Shown here: in pieces, positions 29,567-37,604 of the stretch | Position numbering within the stretch: position 1 is the first letter of the stretch | How the letters are laid out: each line of letters starts with the position of its first letter | From: Cyanomargarita calcarea GSE-NOS-MK-12-04C | Lineage (GTDB): Bacteria; Cyanobacteriota; Cyanobacteriia; Cyanobacteriales; Nostocaceae | DNA: 64,000 nucleotides | Assembly (NCBI GenBank): GCA_019359595.1 | Contig: JAHHGZ010000011.1 | Location: 62,001 to 126,000, forward strand | Reading direction: 5' to 3' | The notes under the pieces: model-generated | Told to the model about the DNA's origin: nothing | The model's input: the letters and a program-made list of their open reading frames with translations, nothing else | Database searches by the model: none | Position numbers and translations under genes: made by a program

Positions 29567-30268
29567 ATGACTATTGCTCGTCCCAACTCGTCCAACGGCT
29601 CTCAATCTCCTCTAATTCCTGACTTGGCAGAAACTGTTAGACCCGATCGCAATACCCACGACGGAAAAGAACCCAATCTGCACCCTCCCACAGAGGAAGA
29701 AATGGAGCAGATGATGGTTGCCGTGCGGTCAATTCTCCTGGGTGTAGGAGAAGATCCGGAGCGTGAGGGACTGCTAAAAACACCAAAGCGCGTCGCTGAG
29801 GCAATGCGCTTTCTCACCAGTGGCTACAGCCAGTCATTAGAAGACCTCCTGAACGGTGCCATCTTTGACGAAGGTCATAATGAAATGGTGCTGGTGCGGG
29901 ATATCAGTTTCTTTAGCTTGTGCGAACATCATATGTTGCCGTTTATGGGGAAGGCACATGTTGCTTATATTCCCAATCAAAAAGTTGTGGGGTTAAGTAA
30001 GCTTGCCCGAATCGTTGAGATGTATTCTCGCCGACTGCAAGTCCAGGAAAGGTTAACCCGTCAAATTGCTGAAGCAGTTCAGACAATTTTAGAACCCCAG
30101 GGAGTTGCAGTAGTGATGGAAGGTTCCCATATGTGCATGGCAATGCGGGGTGTACAGAAACCAGGTGCTTGGACTGTAACTAGCGCAATGATTGGGGTAT
30201 TCCAAGAAGACCAAAAAACTCGCGAAGAATTTTTTAACTTGATTCGTCATCAACCATCATTTTATTAA
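29567..30268 (+). CDS. folE: GTP cyclohydrolase I
   Basis: 233 residues. Opens GTP to dihydroneopterin triphosphate for folate and pterin synthesis. The first about 40 residues are a variable extension. The core shows [20 protein letters not shown], the zinc and substrate motif [22 protein letters not shown], and [16 protein letters not shown] with the second zinc cysteine. Length is normal for cyanobacterial FolE. Confidence 0.98.
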   Translation: MTIARPNSSNGSQSPLIPDLAETVRPDRNTHDGKEPNLHPPTEEEMEQMMVAVRSILLGVGEDPEREGLLKTPKRVAEAMRFLTSGYSQSLEDLLNGAIFDEGHNEMVLVRDISFFSLCEHHMLPFMGKAHVAYIPNQKVVGLSKLARIVEMYSRRLQVQERLTRQIAEAVQTILEPQGVAVVMEGSHMCMAMRGVQKPGAWTVTSAMIGVFQEDQKTREEFFNLIRHQPSFY

Positions 30269-30535
30269 AGTTGGGAGTTCGGAGTTAGGAGTTAAGTAGG
30301 TATGCGGAAAAAAAATCTTAGTATGTTACGAAATGTAAAGCCTCTGGAATTGGCTCGTAGTTGCGCTACCTTACGCTTATGCAAAGCACCTACAGCGCTG
30401 TTCTTTCTTTGCAAAAAAACATTTTGGATTTATTCCTGGCCACCTACTTTGGAGAACATCAAGATTTACCTTTTTCCAATCCGGGTAAATGAAAGCGGAA
30501 ACCTGATGGCGCAACCAGTAGTCTGAAAATATACC

Positions 30536-31168
30536 TTATCCCCTAGTCCCTAGTATTTCAAACAACTTGGCTACTTTCTCTAAATCTTTATCTCCTGGTG
30601 TCCGCTCGACACCACTAGATAAATCGATGCCACTGGGGTTAAGCTGACTCAGGGCTTCGATAATATTATCTGGTGTTAGTCCGCCGGCTAAAAACCAAGG
30701 ACAACTGGGGCTAAAATTCTGTAGCATTTCCCAATCTAGGGTTTTACCTGTACCGCCCAGTTGTTGGGGATGGTAGGCATCAAGCAATAAGGTGTCTACA
30801 CACGTAGTATAAACGGTTGCTGTTGATAAATCTTCTGGAGTCCGTATTCTTAGCGCTCGGAGAATTTCGATTTTGGGTAGAGATTGACGCAGTTTTTGGC
30901 AAAATTCTAATGACTCGTCTCCATGCAATTGAACCCCAGTTAAACCAGCATCAAGAACATTTTGCCCGATCTGCTCAAGACTAGCATTTGCAAAAACACC
31001 AATTTTGTCTGTGAAGACTGGTAATTCTTCCACAACTGCCCTAATTTGGGCAGAGGTGATGTAACGAGGTGACGCAGGCACACAAATAAATCCTAACGCT
31101 GTTGCCCCGATTTTAGCGATCGCTTTTCCCTGTGCTGGTTGAGTAATGCCGCAAATTTTAACTCGCAT
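30536..31168 (-). CDS. trpF: Phosphoribosylanthranilate isomerase
   Basis: 210 residues. Third step of tryptophan synthesis. (beta/alpha)8 barrel with [10 protein letters not shown] (catalytic Cys6), [42 protein letters not shown] and [11 protein letters not shown], ending [16 protein letters not shown]. It is monocistronic and convergent with folE. No other trp gene is nearby, as is usual in cyanobacteria. Confidence 0.98.
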   Translation of the reverse strand: MRVKICGITQPAQGKAIAKIGATALGFICVPASPRYITSAQIRAVVEELPVFTDKIGVFANASLEQIGQNVLDAGLTGVQLHGDESLEFCQKLRQSLPKIEILRALRIRTPEDLSTATVYTTCVDTLLLDAYHPQQLGGTGKTLDWEMLQNFSPSCPWFLAGGLTPDNIIEALSQLNPSGIDLSSGVERTPGDKDLEKVAKLFEILGTRG

Positions 31169-31300
31169 TTTGATTTGAAGAGTTTTTTCGCAATAGTAAA
31201 AATTAATGTCAAGTCTTGATAAAAATTCCAGTTTTTCCTTTACTAATTCTATAATCTTTGTGGTCCAAATGTATTTTCCCCTTCAGGAGACAGAAGTTTC

Positions 31301-31552
31301 ATGCCATCAATTTTACTAGCAGCCGCTACAACTGTTCCCGCTACGCCTGTGTGGAATCCTACTGTGGCGATAATTATCAGCATCAGCTGCATAGTAGCTC
31401 TATTGTTCAGCTTCAAGATTGAAAAGCCTTTGGTTGGCCCCAAAATGCCCGTACTCCCCATCAGCATTCCGACATTCGTTGGTGCTATGTGTTTCGGTCA
31501 TATTCTTGGTATCGGCATCACTTTAGGCCTGACGAACATCGGTCGTTTGTAA
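31301..31552 (+). CDS. psaK: Photosystem I subunit PsaK (first copy)
   Basis: 83 residues. A peripheral photosystem I membrane subunit. After a short hydrophobic N-terminus (MPSILLAAATTVPATPVW), two membrane helices (TVAIIISISCIVALLFSF and FVGAMCFGHILGIGITLGL) frame the conserved GPKMPVLPIS loop, and the end GLTNIGRL is diagnostic. AGGAGA lies ten bases upstream of the ATG. A second, diverged psaK follows 300 bases downstream. Confidence 0.96.
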   Translation: MPSILLAAATTVPATPVWNPTVAIIISISCIVALLFSFKIEKPLVGPKMPVLPISIPTFVGAMCFGHILGIGITLGLTNIGRL

Positions 31553-31606
31553 GTTTTTGATTAAAGACTTACCTGAAGTCATCAGTGGTTTTTGCCCCTG
31601 GTGACT

Positions 31607-31694
31607 TTTTTTGAAGAAGGAAGAGGTTTATATATGGGGATTGGAACCCTAATTCAAAACGGGTTCCCTGCTTCTTGTCGGGGTATTAAACTCC
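31607..31694 (-). repeat. Dispersed repeat, TAATACCCCGAC family (copy 1)
   Basis: On the minus strand it reads GAGTTTAATACCCCGAC, CCCGTTTTGAATTAGGG, AATCCCCA, then CTTCCTTCTTC. The same ordered blocks occur at 47334-47420 and 51177-51262. Confidence 0.7.
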
Positions 31695-31850
31695 CACAAG
31701 GAAGCGGATAGATAAAAACTTGTTTAGGTTGAGAATAGGAGCTTGACGATATAGCTCTAACTTTCGGTAGAAATATCTACCCTTCCCTGGAAGGAAGATT
31801 GTAGGACATTATCTGATGGAGCATGGACTTGTTATCTTGGAGAAACAACC

Positions 31851-32129
31851 GTGATTTCATCAATGTTATTTGCAGTCCAAGCAACTGTTCCCAACACTGG
31901 CACCGAATGGAATTGGAGTGGTACACCCGTAATCATTGGCGCTTGTCTGTTATGTCTTCTGATTATTCCCCGTACAATTCGCCTTCCCCAGGTTGGTACG
32001 AAGATGCCTTTACCTTTTCCTGCGCTATTTAATAATCCTAGTGTTGGTACCTTTCTTGCTTCCATGAGTGCTGGCCATCTGATTGGAATCCCTGCTGTTC
32101 TCGGATTGACGAATCTCGGCGTTTTATAA
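31851..32129 (+). CDS. psaK: Photosystem I subunit PsaK (second copy)
   Basis: 92 residues from GTG 31851, which has GGAGA seven bases upstream; an ATG four codons later (31863) is the alternative. It has the same two-helix layout ([14 protein letters not shown] and [17 protein letters not shown]), the loop [13 protein letters not shown] and the end GLTNLGVL. It differs clearly from the first copy. In Synechocystis one of two PsaK forms is high-light-induced and used in state transitions (established), so the copies may be differently regulated here. I recall a similar psaK pair in Nostoc. Confidence 0.93.
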   Translation: MISSMLFAVQATVPNTGTEWNWSGTPVIIGACLLCLLIIPRTIRLPQVGTKMPLPFPALFNNPSVGTFLASMSAGHLIGIPAVLGLTNLGVL

Positions 32130-32322
32130 ATTTTATCTTTGACAAACAACTGATTATTCACACTAGCAGACCTTTTCTCCTTTCGAGATTAGGTCTGCTA
32201 CTTTATTTTTGACTGCCAAGAATTGTCTATCCTAGAAATAAGGGCATTTTTAACGAGAATGCTGTGGATGGGGCATCATCTTATATGCATAAAACAATAC
32301 ATAAACTACTTAGGACAATGTA

Positions 32323-33516
32323 ATGCAAAAAAATTGGCGAGTTGGGTCTTTGTTTGGAATTCCGCTATTTATAGACCCTTTGTGGTTCGTGATTTTAGGG
32401 CTGGCAACCCTGAATTTTGGCTTATCTTACCAGCAATGGGGAACTGTCCTCGCTTGGAGTGCGGGGGTGGTAATGGCCCTACTGCTATTTGCTTCGGTGT
32501 TGTTACATGAACTCGGTCACAGCTTGGTTGCCAAGTCACAAGGCATTCAAGTTAACTCTATTACTCTGTTTATGTTTGGTGGTATTGCTGCCATCGAAGA
32601 AGAATCTAAAACTCCGGGTAAAGCATTTCAAGTAGCGATCGCCGGTCCTTTAGTTAGTATCGGGCTGTTTTTCCTTTTAAATTTTCTCTCAACTGTATTT
32701 CCAAATACAACTCCCATCCGTGAAATGGTGGGAGATTTGGGAAGAATAAACCTGGTTTTGGCCCTGTTTAACTTAATTCCCGGCTTGCCTCTTGATGGCG
32801 GACAAGTGTTAAAAGCGGCACTATGGAAAGCAACGGGCGATCGGTTTCTGGCTGTACATTGGGCGGCAAAAGCGGGGCAAGTTTTAGGATATGGCGCGAT
32901 CGCTTTGGGCTTTGTCGTAGATTATTTGACAGGAGAATTAGTAACTGGTTTGTGGATTGCCTTGTTGGGTTGGTTCGCTATCCGCAACGCCACCAACTAC
33001 GACCGCGTAACCATTTTACAAGAAACTTTGCTGAAGCTAAACGCCGCCGATGCCATGACGCGGGAGTTTCGCCTTGTGGACGCAAATCAAACATTGCGTT
33101 CCTTCGCTGACTTATGCTTAATGGATACTACCTCACAAGTTTATTTTGCCGAGTCTGATGGACGCTATCGGGGTATGGTTTCGGTTGAGGATTTGCGCCT
33201 TGTGGAACGCAGTGAATGGGAAAGCCAAATTCTGCAAACTATTGTCCATCCCCTCACTGAAATTCCCTCCGTTGCCGAGTCAACAATTCTGGTTGAAGTC
33301 ATCAACAAATTAGAAAACGAACAATTACCCCGAATTACTGTGCTTTCACCTGCAGGTACTTTGGCTGGAATAATTGACAGGGGAGATATTGTCCGAGCTT
33401 TTGCTCAAAAGCTGAACTTACGAGTAAATGAAGCTGAAATTAAGCGAGTCAAAGAAGAAGGAAGTTATCCACCAGGCTTACAATTGGGGGCGATCGCTAA
33501 ATCTACTAACTCCTAG
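32323..33516 (+). CDS. Site-2 protease family zinc metalloprotease with CBS domains
   Basis: 397 residues. An intramembrane protease of family M50: zinc motif HELGH at 62-66 in a membrane helix, third ligand in NLIPGLPLDGGQ near 150, and four to six membrane segments up to about 220. Residues about 240-370 form two CBS domains (AADAMTREFRLVDANQTL and IVHPLTEIPSVAEST), probably sensing adenine nucleotides. The substrate may be a membrane-anchored regulator; unknown. Confidence 0.93.
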   Translation: MQKNWRVGSLFGIPLFIDPLWFVILGLATLNFGLSYQQWGTVLAWSAGVVMALLLFASVLLHELGHSLVAKSQGIQVNSITLFMFGGIAAIEEESKTPGKAFQVAIAGPLVSIGLFFLLNFLSTVFPNTTPIREMVGDLGRINLVLALFNLIPGLPLDGGQVLKAALWKATGDRFLAVHWAAKAGQVLGYGAIALGFVVDYLTGELVTGLWIALLGWFAIRNATNYDRVTILQETLLKLNAADAMTREFRLVDANQTLRSFADLCLMDTTSQVYFAESDGRYRGMVSVEDLRLVERSEWESQILQTIVHPLTEIPSVAESTILVEVINKLENEQLPRITVLSPAGTLAGIIDRGDIVRAFAQKLNLRVNEAEIKRVKEEGSYPPGLQLGAIAKSTNS

Positions 33517-33544
33517 TACCCCACCACATTAATTTTGATGAGTG

Positions 33545-33640
33545 CGACTCAAAAGCCCTCCTACCCCCAATTTTGAGGAGGGAAAGAAAATTAAAAGTAT
33601 AATAAAATACCCCCAATTTTGGGGGCAGGGGGCAGAGGAT
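33545..33640. repeat. C/G-rich hairpins between convergent genes
   Basis: CCTCCTACCCCCAATTTTG...GAGGAGG at about 33558-33583 and CCCCCAATTTTGGGGG at 33610-33625. Both can fold; either may end transcription of the two convergent genes. Confidence 0.5.
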
Positions 33641-33679
33641 TTAGGGGGCTTGAGTGGGGATTGCAGTCAATATTTTCGT

Positions 33680-35650
33680 CTATTTCACGGCAATGACAGT
33701 GATAATGCCGCCAATCATCAACAAGCTACCGAGAACCATTGCCCAAAAACGATGGTAACTGTTAACGATGGTGCCACTGTCACTCTTGAGTTCAATTAGA
33801 TCCATCCAGGGTGCGACTCCTCGTCGGAACCAACCCGTTGCCCCAATATTGCTACCAATTAAGCTTTGAACGCGCTTCATGCCAAACAGGAAATTGCCGA
33901 TGGGGCCAAACCGGGAAGAATAATGAAGATACAGCAAGCCTGTCCGGTCTTGAATCATCATATCAGAACCAAATTTAGAACCTGCGTCACCTCGTCCGAT
34001 GAGTTCACCTTTGAGTTTAGCGGGTCTACCGCGCAAGGGACTGGCGTAAGGATCGGACATCAAGGTGAGAACGTCCAGTGGCTGGGCTTTGCTGTAATCG
34101 GGGAACATCACAAATGCTTTGATTAGTATTCCCAACCCCAGGCCAATTAAGGGCGAACCCAGCACCAAACCTACAGAATTACTCTGAGAATTAGAGATAA
34201 GAATTATACCGATTATTGACCCACCAATAAAACCAATCGTTTCAGCCCCGTAAAGAACAACATCTAAGAAAAAGTTGCCGTAAAGCTTGCTTTTGTTGAG
34301 AGTTTTGCCTTCACCGATGATTCGCCCCATATCGAATTCAACTGCTAAACCGAGTTGTTCGGCATAGGTGCTGAGTGCCCGAACTCGCTTTCCAGTCAAG
34401 GGGTGTGTGGAATTTAATTCCATCCACCAACCCCAAGGATTAAACATATCCCACAAGAAGACGCGACCAACTTTCTGGGTGTCGGCAGCGATGCGGTAAG
34501 CTGTACCTGCGGATGAGGCAGCTTTGGGGTCGTAAATGCCCAAGGCGCGAGTCCCTTCAATCAAGCGACTGGGTTCTTTAGTGCGCGAACCTTCTTCAAC
34601 AATACCGTAGGCAATTTTCACCAAAGCGCGGGAAAGTGCGTTGGGGTTGCCTGTGGTTTCAGCTGAAAAGTGGTCGGCGAAGTATTCCCGTGTCCTCGAT
34701 AAATACAACACCATGTACGTGCCAACGATATAAAATATATATGCTGTGGTGGCGGCAGTTTGGAAGGCATCTTTGATTTTGTTGTTACCACCACGACCGA
34801 GGCTTCTAAATGTAGTGTAAATTAGGTAACAAATTTGCACTAAAGTTGATGCCACAGTCATAACTGCAAAGTCCCAATGGACAATATGCCCTAATTCGTG
34901 GGCGTAGACTGTGGCAACTTCATCGTCATCTAAGTATTTGAATAGTCCTTCGCTAACGACTAGGCGGGCACTATTCGGTAATGAGCCGTAAGTAAATGCC
35001 GTAGGGTTTTGGTCTTGAATAATACCCAAGCGGGGTATTTTCAGATTTTTTTGTTGGCAAACCCGTCGCAGGATTCGTGCTGTTTCAGGGCTGCGAACCT
35101 CAAGTTCTGATATATCTACCCAGCGAGTATGGTAGAGCCAGTTTTGCACCATGTCCATCAGCAAGGGAGACAAGAAGAAAGCGACAAGGTTGAAAACTAG
35201 GGTAATGGGAACTGCAATCAAAAGCCCATTGATTGGGTTGTCGTTACCAACAATTAGCACCAACGCCAAGCCTAAAGCCAACACCATGCCAAACAACAAA
35301 GTGATGGTAACTCCAGACGCAAACGCCAAACTACCACCAACTCCTCCCATTGCCAACTTGACACCAGCAGTGGTGGCACGATTGGCTGGTTTGGAGTTAT
35401 CTAAGGCTTGACGGTATTTTTCTGCCCATTCCCGTATCTGCGAGTTTTCACTTTGCACCAACTTTTGAAGCAGAGCGATCGCCTTTTCAAGTTCGCCTGT
35501 CCGATGATACGCTTTTACCAGTCCCATCTGGGCTTTCAGGTAGTCTGAAGAAGCGCGATCGGAACTATTACGACAGAAGGTTTCGAGTATTTCAACAGCT
35601 TCCTGAAAACGCTCTTGTTTTAGGGCTTCTAACCCTACTTGCAATGACAT
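33680..35650 (-). CDS. M48 family (HtpX-like) metalloprotease with N-terminal TPR
   Basis: 656 residues. Residues 1-85 are TPR-like helices (LEALKQERFQEAVEIL, KAYHRTGELEKAIALLQKL). Two or three membrane segments lie at about 95-165. The zinc motif HELGH is at 251-255, with the third ligand in SRTREYFADHFSA near 340. Two more hydrophobic segments follow, then a C-terminal soluble part and a final membrane helix (FWAMVLGSLLMIGGIITV). It is probably an envelope or thylakoid membrane quality-control protease. A decayed fragment of this gene lies at 36730-36827. Confidence 0.93.
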   Translation of the reverse strand: MSLQVGLEALKQERFQEAVEILETFCRNSSDRASSDYLKAQMGLVKAYHRTGELEKAIALLQKLVQSENSQIREWAEKYRQALDNSKPANRATTAGVKLAMGGVGGSLAFASGVTITLLFGMVLALGLALVLIVGNDNPINGLLIAVPITLVFNLVAFFLSPLLMDMVQNWLYHTRWVDISELEVRSPETARILRRVCQQKNLKIPRLGIIQDQNPTAFTYGSLPNSARLVVSEGLFKYLDDDEVATVYAHELGHIVHWDFAVMTVASTLVQICYLIYTTFRSLGRGGNNKIKDAFQTAATTAYIFYIVGTYMVLYLSRTREYFADHFSAETTGNPNALSRALVKIAYGIVEEGSRTKEPSRLIEGTRALGIYDPKAASSAGTAYRIAADTQKVGRVFLWDMFNPWGWWMELNSTHPLTGKRVRALSTYAEQLGLAVEFDMGRIIGEGKTLNKSKLYGNFFLDVVLYGAETIGFIGGSIIGIILISNSQSNSVGLVLGSPLIGLGLGILIKAFVMFPDYSKAQPLDVLTLMSDPYASPLRGRPAKLKGELIGRGDAGSKFGSDMMIQDRTGLLYLHYSSRFGPIGNFLFGMKRVQSLIGSNIGATGWFRRGVAPWMDLIELKSDSGTIVNSYHRFWAMVLGSLLMIGGIITVIAVK

Positions 35651-35795
35651 AGGCTTTTCTCAAAGTCGGATCGGTATCTAATCAATCAATAATCAATAGA
35701 TCCAGTGCGCGTCACTGCTATTTCGCAAAACTTCATCAAAAGTATAAATATAAATTTTTTCTATGTATAAATACGCTGGAACGCGATTTTTCATT

Positions 35796-35948
35796 TCACT
35801 TCCAGCGATACATTACGCCCACGATAAGCGTCATCCCCAACATTAACGCACCTACCAGTCCGTAGGTTGCACCTAAATCTAATTTGTTGACAAGTCGGCT
35901 TTTAATCTTCTCGCTAAAATTAGATTTATATTTAACTTTTGGGGAGAT
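35796..35948 (-). pseudogene. C-terminal fragment of an unknown membrane protein
   Basis: On the minus strand a frame open from about 35948 to TGA 35796-35798 reads about 50 residues ending KLDLGATYGLVGALMLGM then TLIVGVMYRWK, i.e. a charged stretch and one membrane helix. It has no start codon and a stop lies upstream. I take it as the 3' remnant of a gene removed when the toxin-antitoxin module arrived or the locus rearranged. The rest of 35651-36042 shows nothing else. Confidence 0.35.
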
Positions 35949-36042
35949 TTAGGTTGCTTTTCGTGATTTGAGAATATCAATCGATCGGCGTTAAAGTGGT
36001 TGCATAATATGGTATCATACTTTGGTTGCATAAGGTGTAATC

Positions 36043-36297
36043 ATGGAACGTGAAGCCTTAACGATTCGCTTCCCATCGAAACTGCTGCAAAAGGTTCGGG
36101 TCTTGAAGCGAGACGACGAATCTCTCAACGATCTCGTTGTTCAAGCCTTAGAGAAAGAAATGAGGTGGCGTTGCGCTTGGGCAGCCCACGAACAAATTCA
36201 GACCATTCGAGAGCAAGTTAAACAGCGAACCGGGGTTCATCCCGATCCAGGACTGCTGATTCGTCAACTGCGCGAAGGAGAAGGCAGACGTGACTGA
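36043..36297 (+). CDS. Ribbon-helix-helix-type antitoxin
   Basis: 84 residues. The N-terminus EALTIRFPSKLLQKVRVLKRDDESLNDLVVQALEKE has the strand-helix-helix pattern of an RHH/CopG-type DNA-binding antitoxin. The C-terminal part (HEQIQTIREQVKQRTG) would bind the toxin. It overlaps the PIN gene by eight bases. Such antitoxins usually repress their own operon together with the toxin. Confidence 0.8.
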   Translation: MEREALTIRFPSKLLQKVRVLKRDDESLNDLVVQALEKEMRWRCAWAAHEQIQTIREQVKQRTGVHPDPGLLIRQLREGEGRRD

Positions 36298-36718
36298 GTC
36301 ACTCTGCATCGATACCAGTGTGATGATGAAATACCTCTGCCCAGATGAACAAACCCTAGAGGCGATCGCTCTGATCGCGAATGCCTTAACTCAGCAAGTT
36401 AGACTTGTTGCACCTAGCTTCGCTTGGGCAGAGGTGGGTTCGGTGCTTCGCAAAAAGGTGAGAGCCAAACTACTGACTTCTGTTGAAGCCAACCAACTCT
36501 ACACCGCATACATTAGCTTACCGATCGACTACATCGACACTGAAATCCTGCGGCTCAATGCTTGGCAACTGGCTGAACAATACGGAATGCCCACGCTGTA
36601 TGATGCTGTTTTCTTAGCCTGTGCGAAGGCGGAATCTGCCAACTTCTGGACAGCAGATGATGCCATGCTCAATCTACTTTCATCCCGACCCTCTTACGTC
36701 TACAGACTCGGAGAATAG
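36290..36718 (+). CDS. PIN-domain (VapC-type) ribonuclease toxin
   Basis: 142 residues with a complete PIN acidic set: Asp8 in LCIDTSVMMKYL, Glu near 46 in SFAWAEVGSVLRKKV, Asp in PTLYDAVFLACAK and Asp in FWTADDAMLNLL. Intact length. A Mg-dependent RNase held in check by the upstream antitoxin. It ends 11 bases before a stray fragment of the M48 gene. Confidence 0.92.
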   Translation: MTESLCIDTSVMMKYLCPDEQTLEAIALIANALTQQVRLVAPSFAWAEVGSVLRKKVRAKLLTSVEANQLYTAYISLPIDYIDTEILRLNAWQLAEQYGMPTLYDAVFLACAKAESANFWTADDAMLNLLSSRPSYVYRLGE

Positions 36719-36729
36719 ACATTAATATT

Positions 36730-36827
36730 GGTATTTTTCAGCCCATTCATGTAGGGATCAAGTTTTCACTTTCGATCAACTTTTGAATTAGAGCGCCTGT
36801 CAGTTGATACGCTTTTACCAATACCAT
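36730..36827 (-). pseudogene. Stray internal fragment of the M48 protease gene
   Basis: About 98 bases match the M48 coding sequence at 35412-35526 in the same orientation (for example GGTATTTTTC, AGTTTTCACTTT, CAACTTTTGAA and GATACGCTTTTACCA in order) with substitutions and an 18-base internal deletion that removes a HIP1 octamer. It corresponds to the TPR region, has no frame, and begins just after the VapC stop. Confidence 0.85.
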
Positions 36828-36848
36828 TTCATGTTTCTTCACAGTCCA

Positions 36849-37454
36849 ATGCAAACTAACCGACTGGCTCAACAAATTGAATTCATCATCGAAATTGATA
36901 AACTAAAGCAAATTCTCCGTCAAACTTTCCTCACCGATCGCACCCGCCAAGAAAATACTGCGGAACATTCATGGCACATTGCAATTATGGCGATGATATT
37001 AGCAGAATATGCACCCCCTGGGGTTGATATATCTAGTGCAATCAAAATGCTGCTAATTCACGATCTAGTAGAAATTGATGCAGGTGACACTTTTTGCTAC
37101 GATATACAAGGCTATGAAAGTAAAGCCGAACGAGAAATTCTAGCAGCAAAGCGATTATTTGGACTTTTGCCCCCAGACCAAGAAAGCGAGTTAAAAAACC
37201 TTTGGTTGGAGTTTGAAGAGCAAAAAACACCTACAGCCCAGTTTGCAACCGCCCTAGACCGCATACAACCTTTACTGCACAATCAAATAAATCAAGGTGG
37301 TAGTTGGCAAATTCATGGCATTAGCCGTGAGCAAGTCATGAAAAGAATGGCTCCTGTGAAAATGGGTTCACCAGAACTTTGGACGTTTGTTCAGAAAATA
37401 ATTGACGACTGTGTTGCAGCGGGTTATCTGAAAGAAAGTTCAGACCAACTTTGA
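36849..37454 (+). CDS. HD domain phosphohydrolase (YfbR/HDDC2-like)
   Basis: 201 residues from ATG 36849; the longer frame from 36804 starts inside the M48 fragment and is unlikely. The HD motifs are present: His in RQENTAEHSWHIAIMA, LIHDLVEIDAGDTFCYD (His-Asp pair and next Asp) and FATALDRIQPLL with the last Asp. The family includes 5'-deoxynucleotidases such as YfbR; the exact nucleotide is not certain. A dispersed hairpin repeat follows. Confidence 0.9.
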   Translation: MQTNRLAQQIEFIIEIDKLKQILRQTFLTDRTRQENTAEHSWHIAIMAMILAEYAPPGVDISSAIKMLLIHDLVEIDAGDTFCYDIQGYESKAEREILAAKRLFGLLPPDQESELKNLWLEFEEQKTPTAQFATALDRIQPLLHNQINQGGSWQIHGISREQVMKRMAPVKMGSPELWTFVQKIIDDCVAAGYLKESSDQL

Positions 37455-37527
37455 TGGGCTGCGAAATCCTCTACTTCTTTAAGAGCGTGTTAATAAAATA
37501 ATTATTAAGCCCTAGAAACCTTATTAT

Positions 37528-37580
37528 TAGTCCTCTTTTAGAGGACTTTAGCTCTTAGACAGGGACTTTAGTCCTTGGCT
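37528..37580. repeat. Double-hairpin dispersed repeat, AGTCC...GGACT family (copy 1)
   Basis: AGTCCTCTTTTAGAGGACT forms one hairpin; it is followed by TTAGACAGGGACTTTAGTCC, which forms a second. Related copies are at 52732-52776 (minus) and 55167-55219. It lies between convergent genes. Confidence 0.65.
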
Positions 37581-37604
37581 GAAATATTGTCTATTTAAAG
37601 AAGG

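Noticed and set aside
30302-30526. 74-residue plus-strand frame after folE
   Set aside because: Cys/Arg/Leu mixture with no family signal, overlaps a palindromic cyanobacterial repeat (GTAGTTGCGCTACC) and has no ribosome-binding site.
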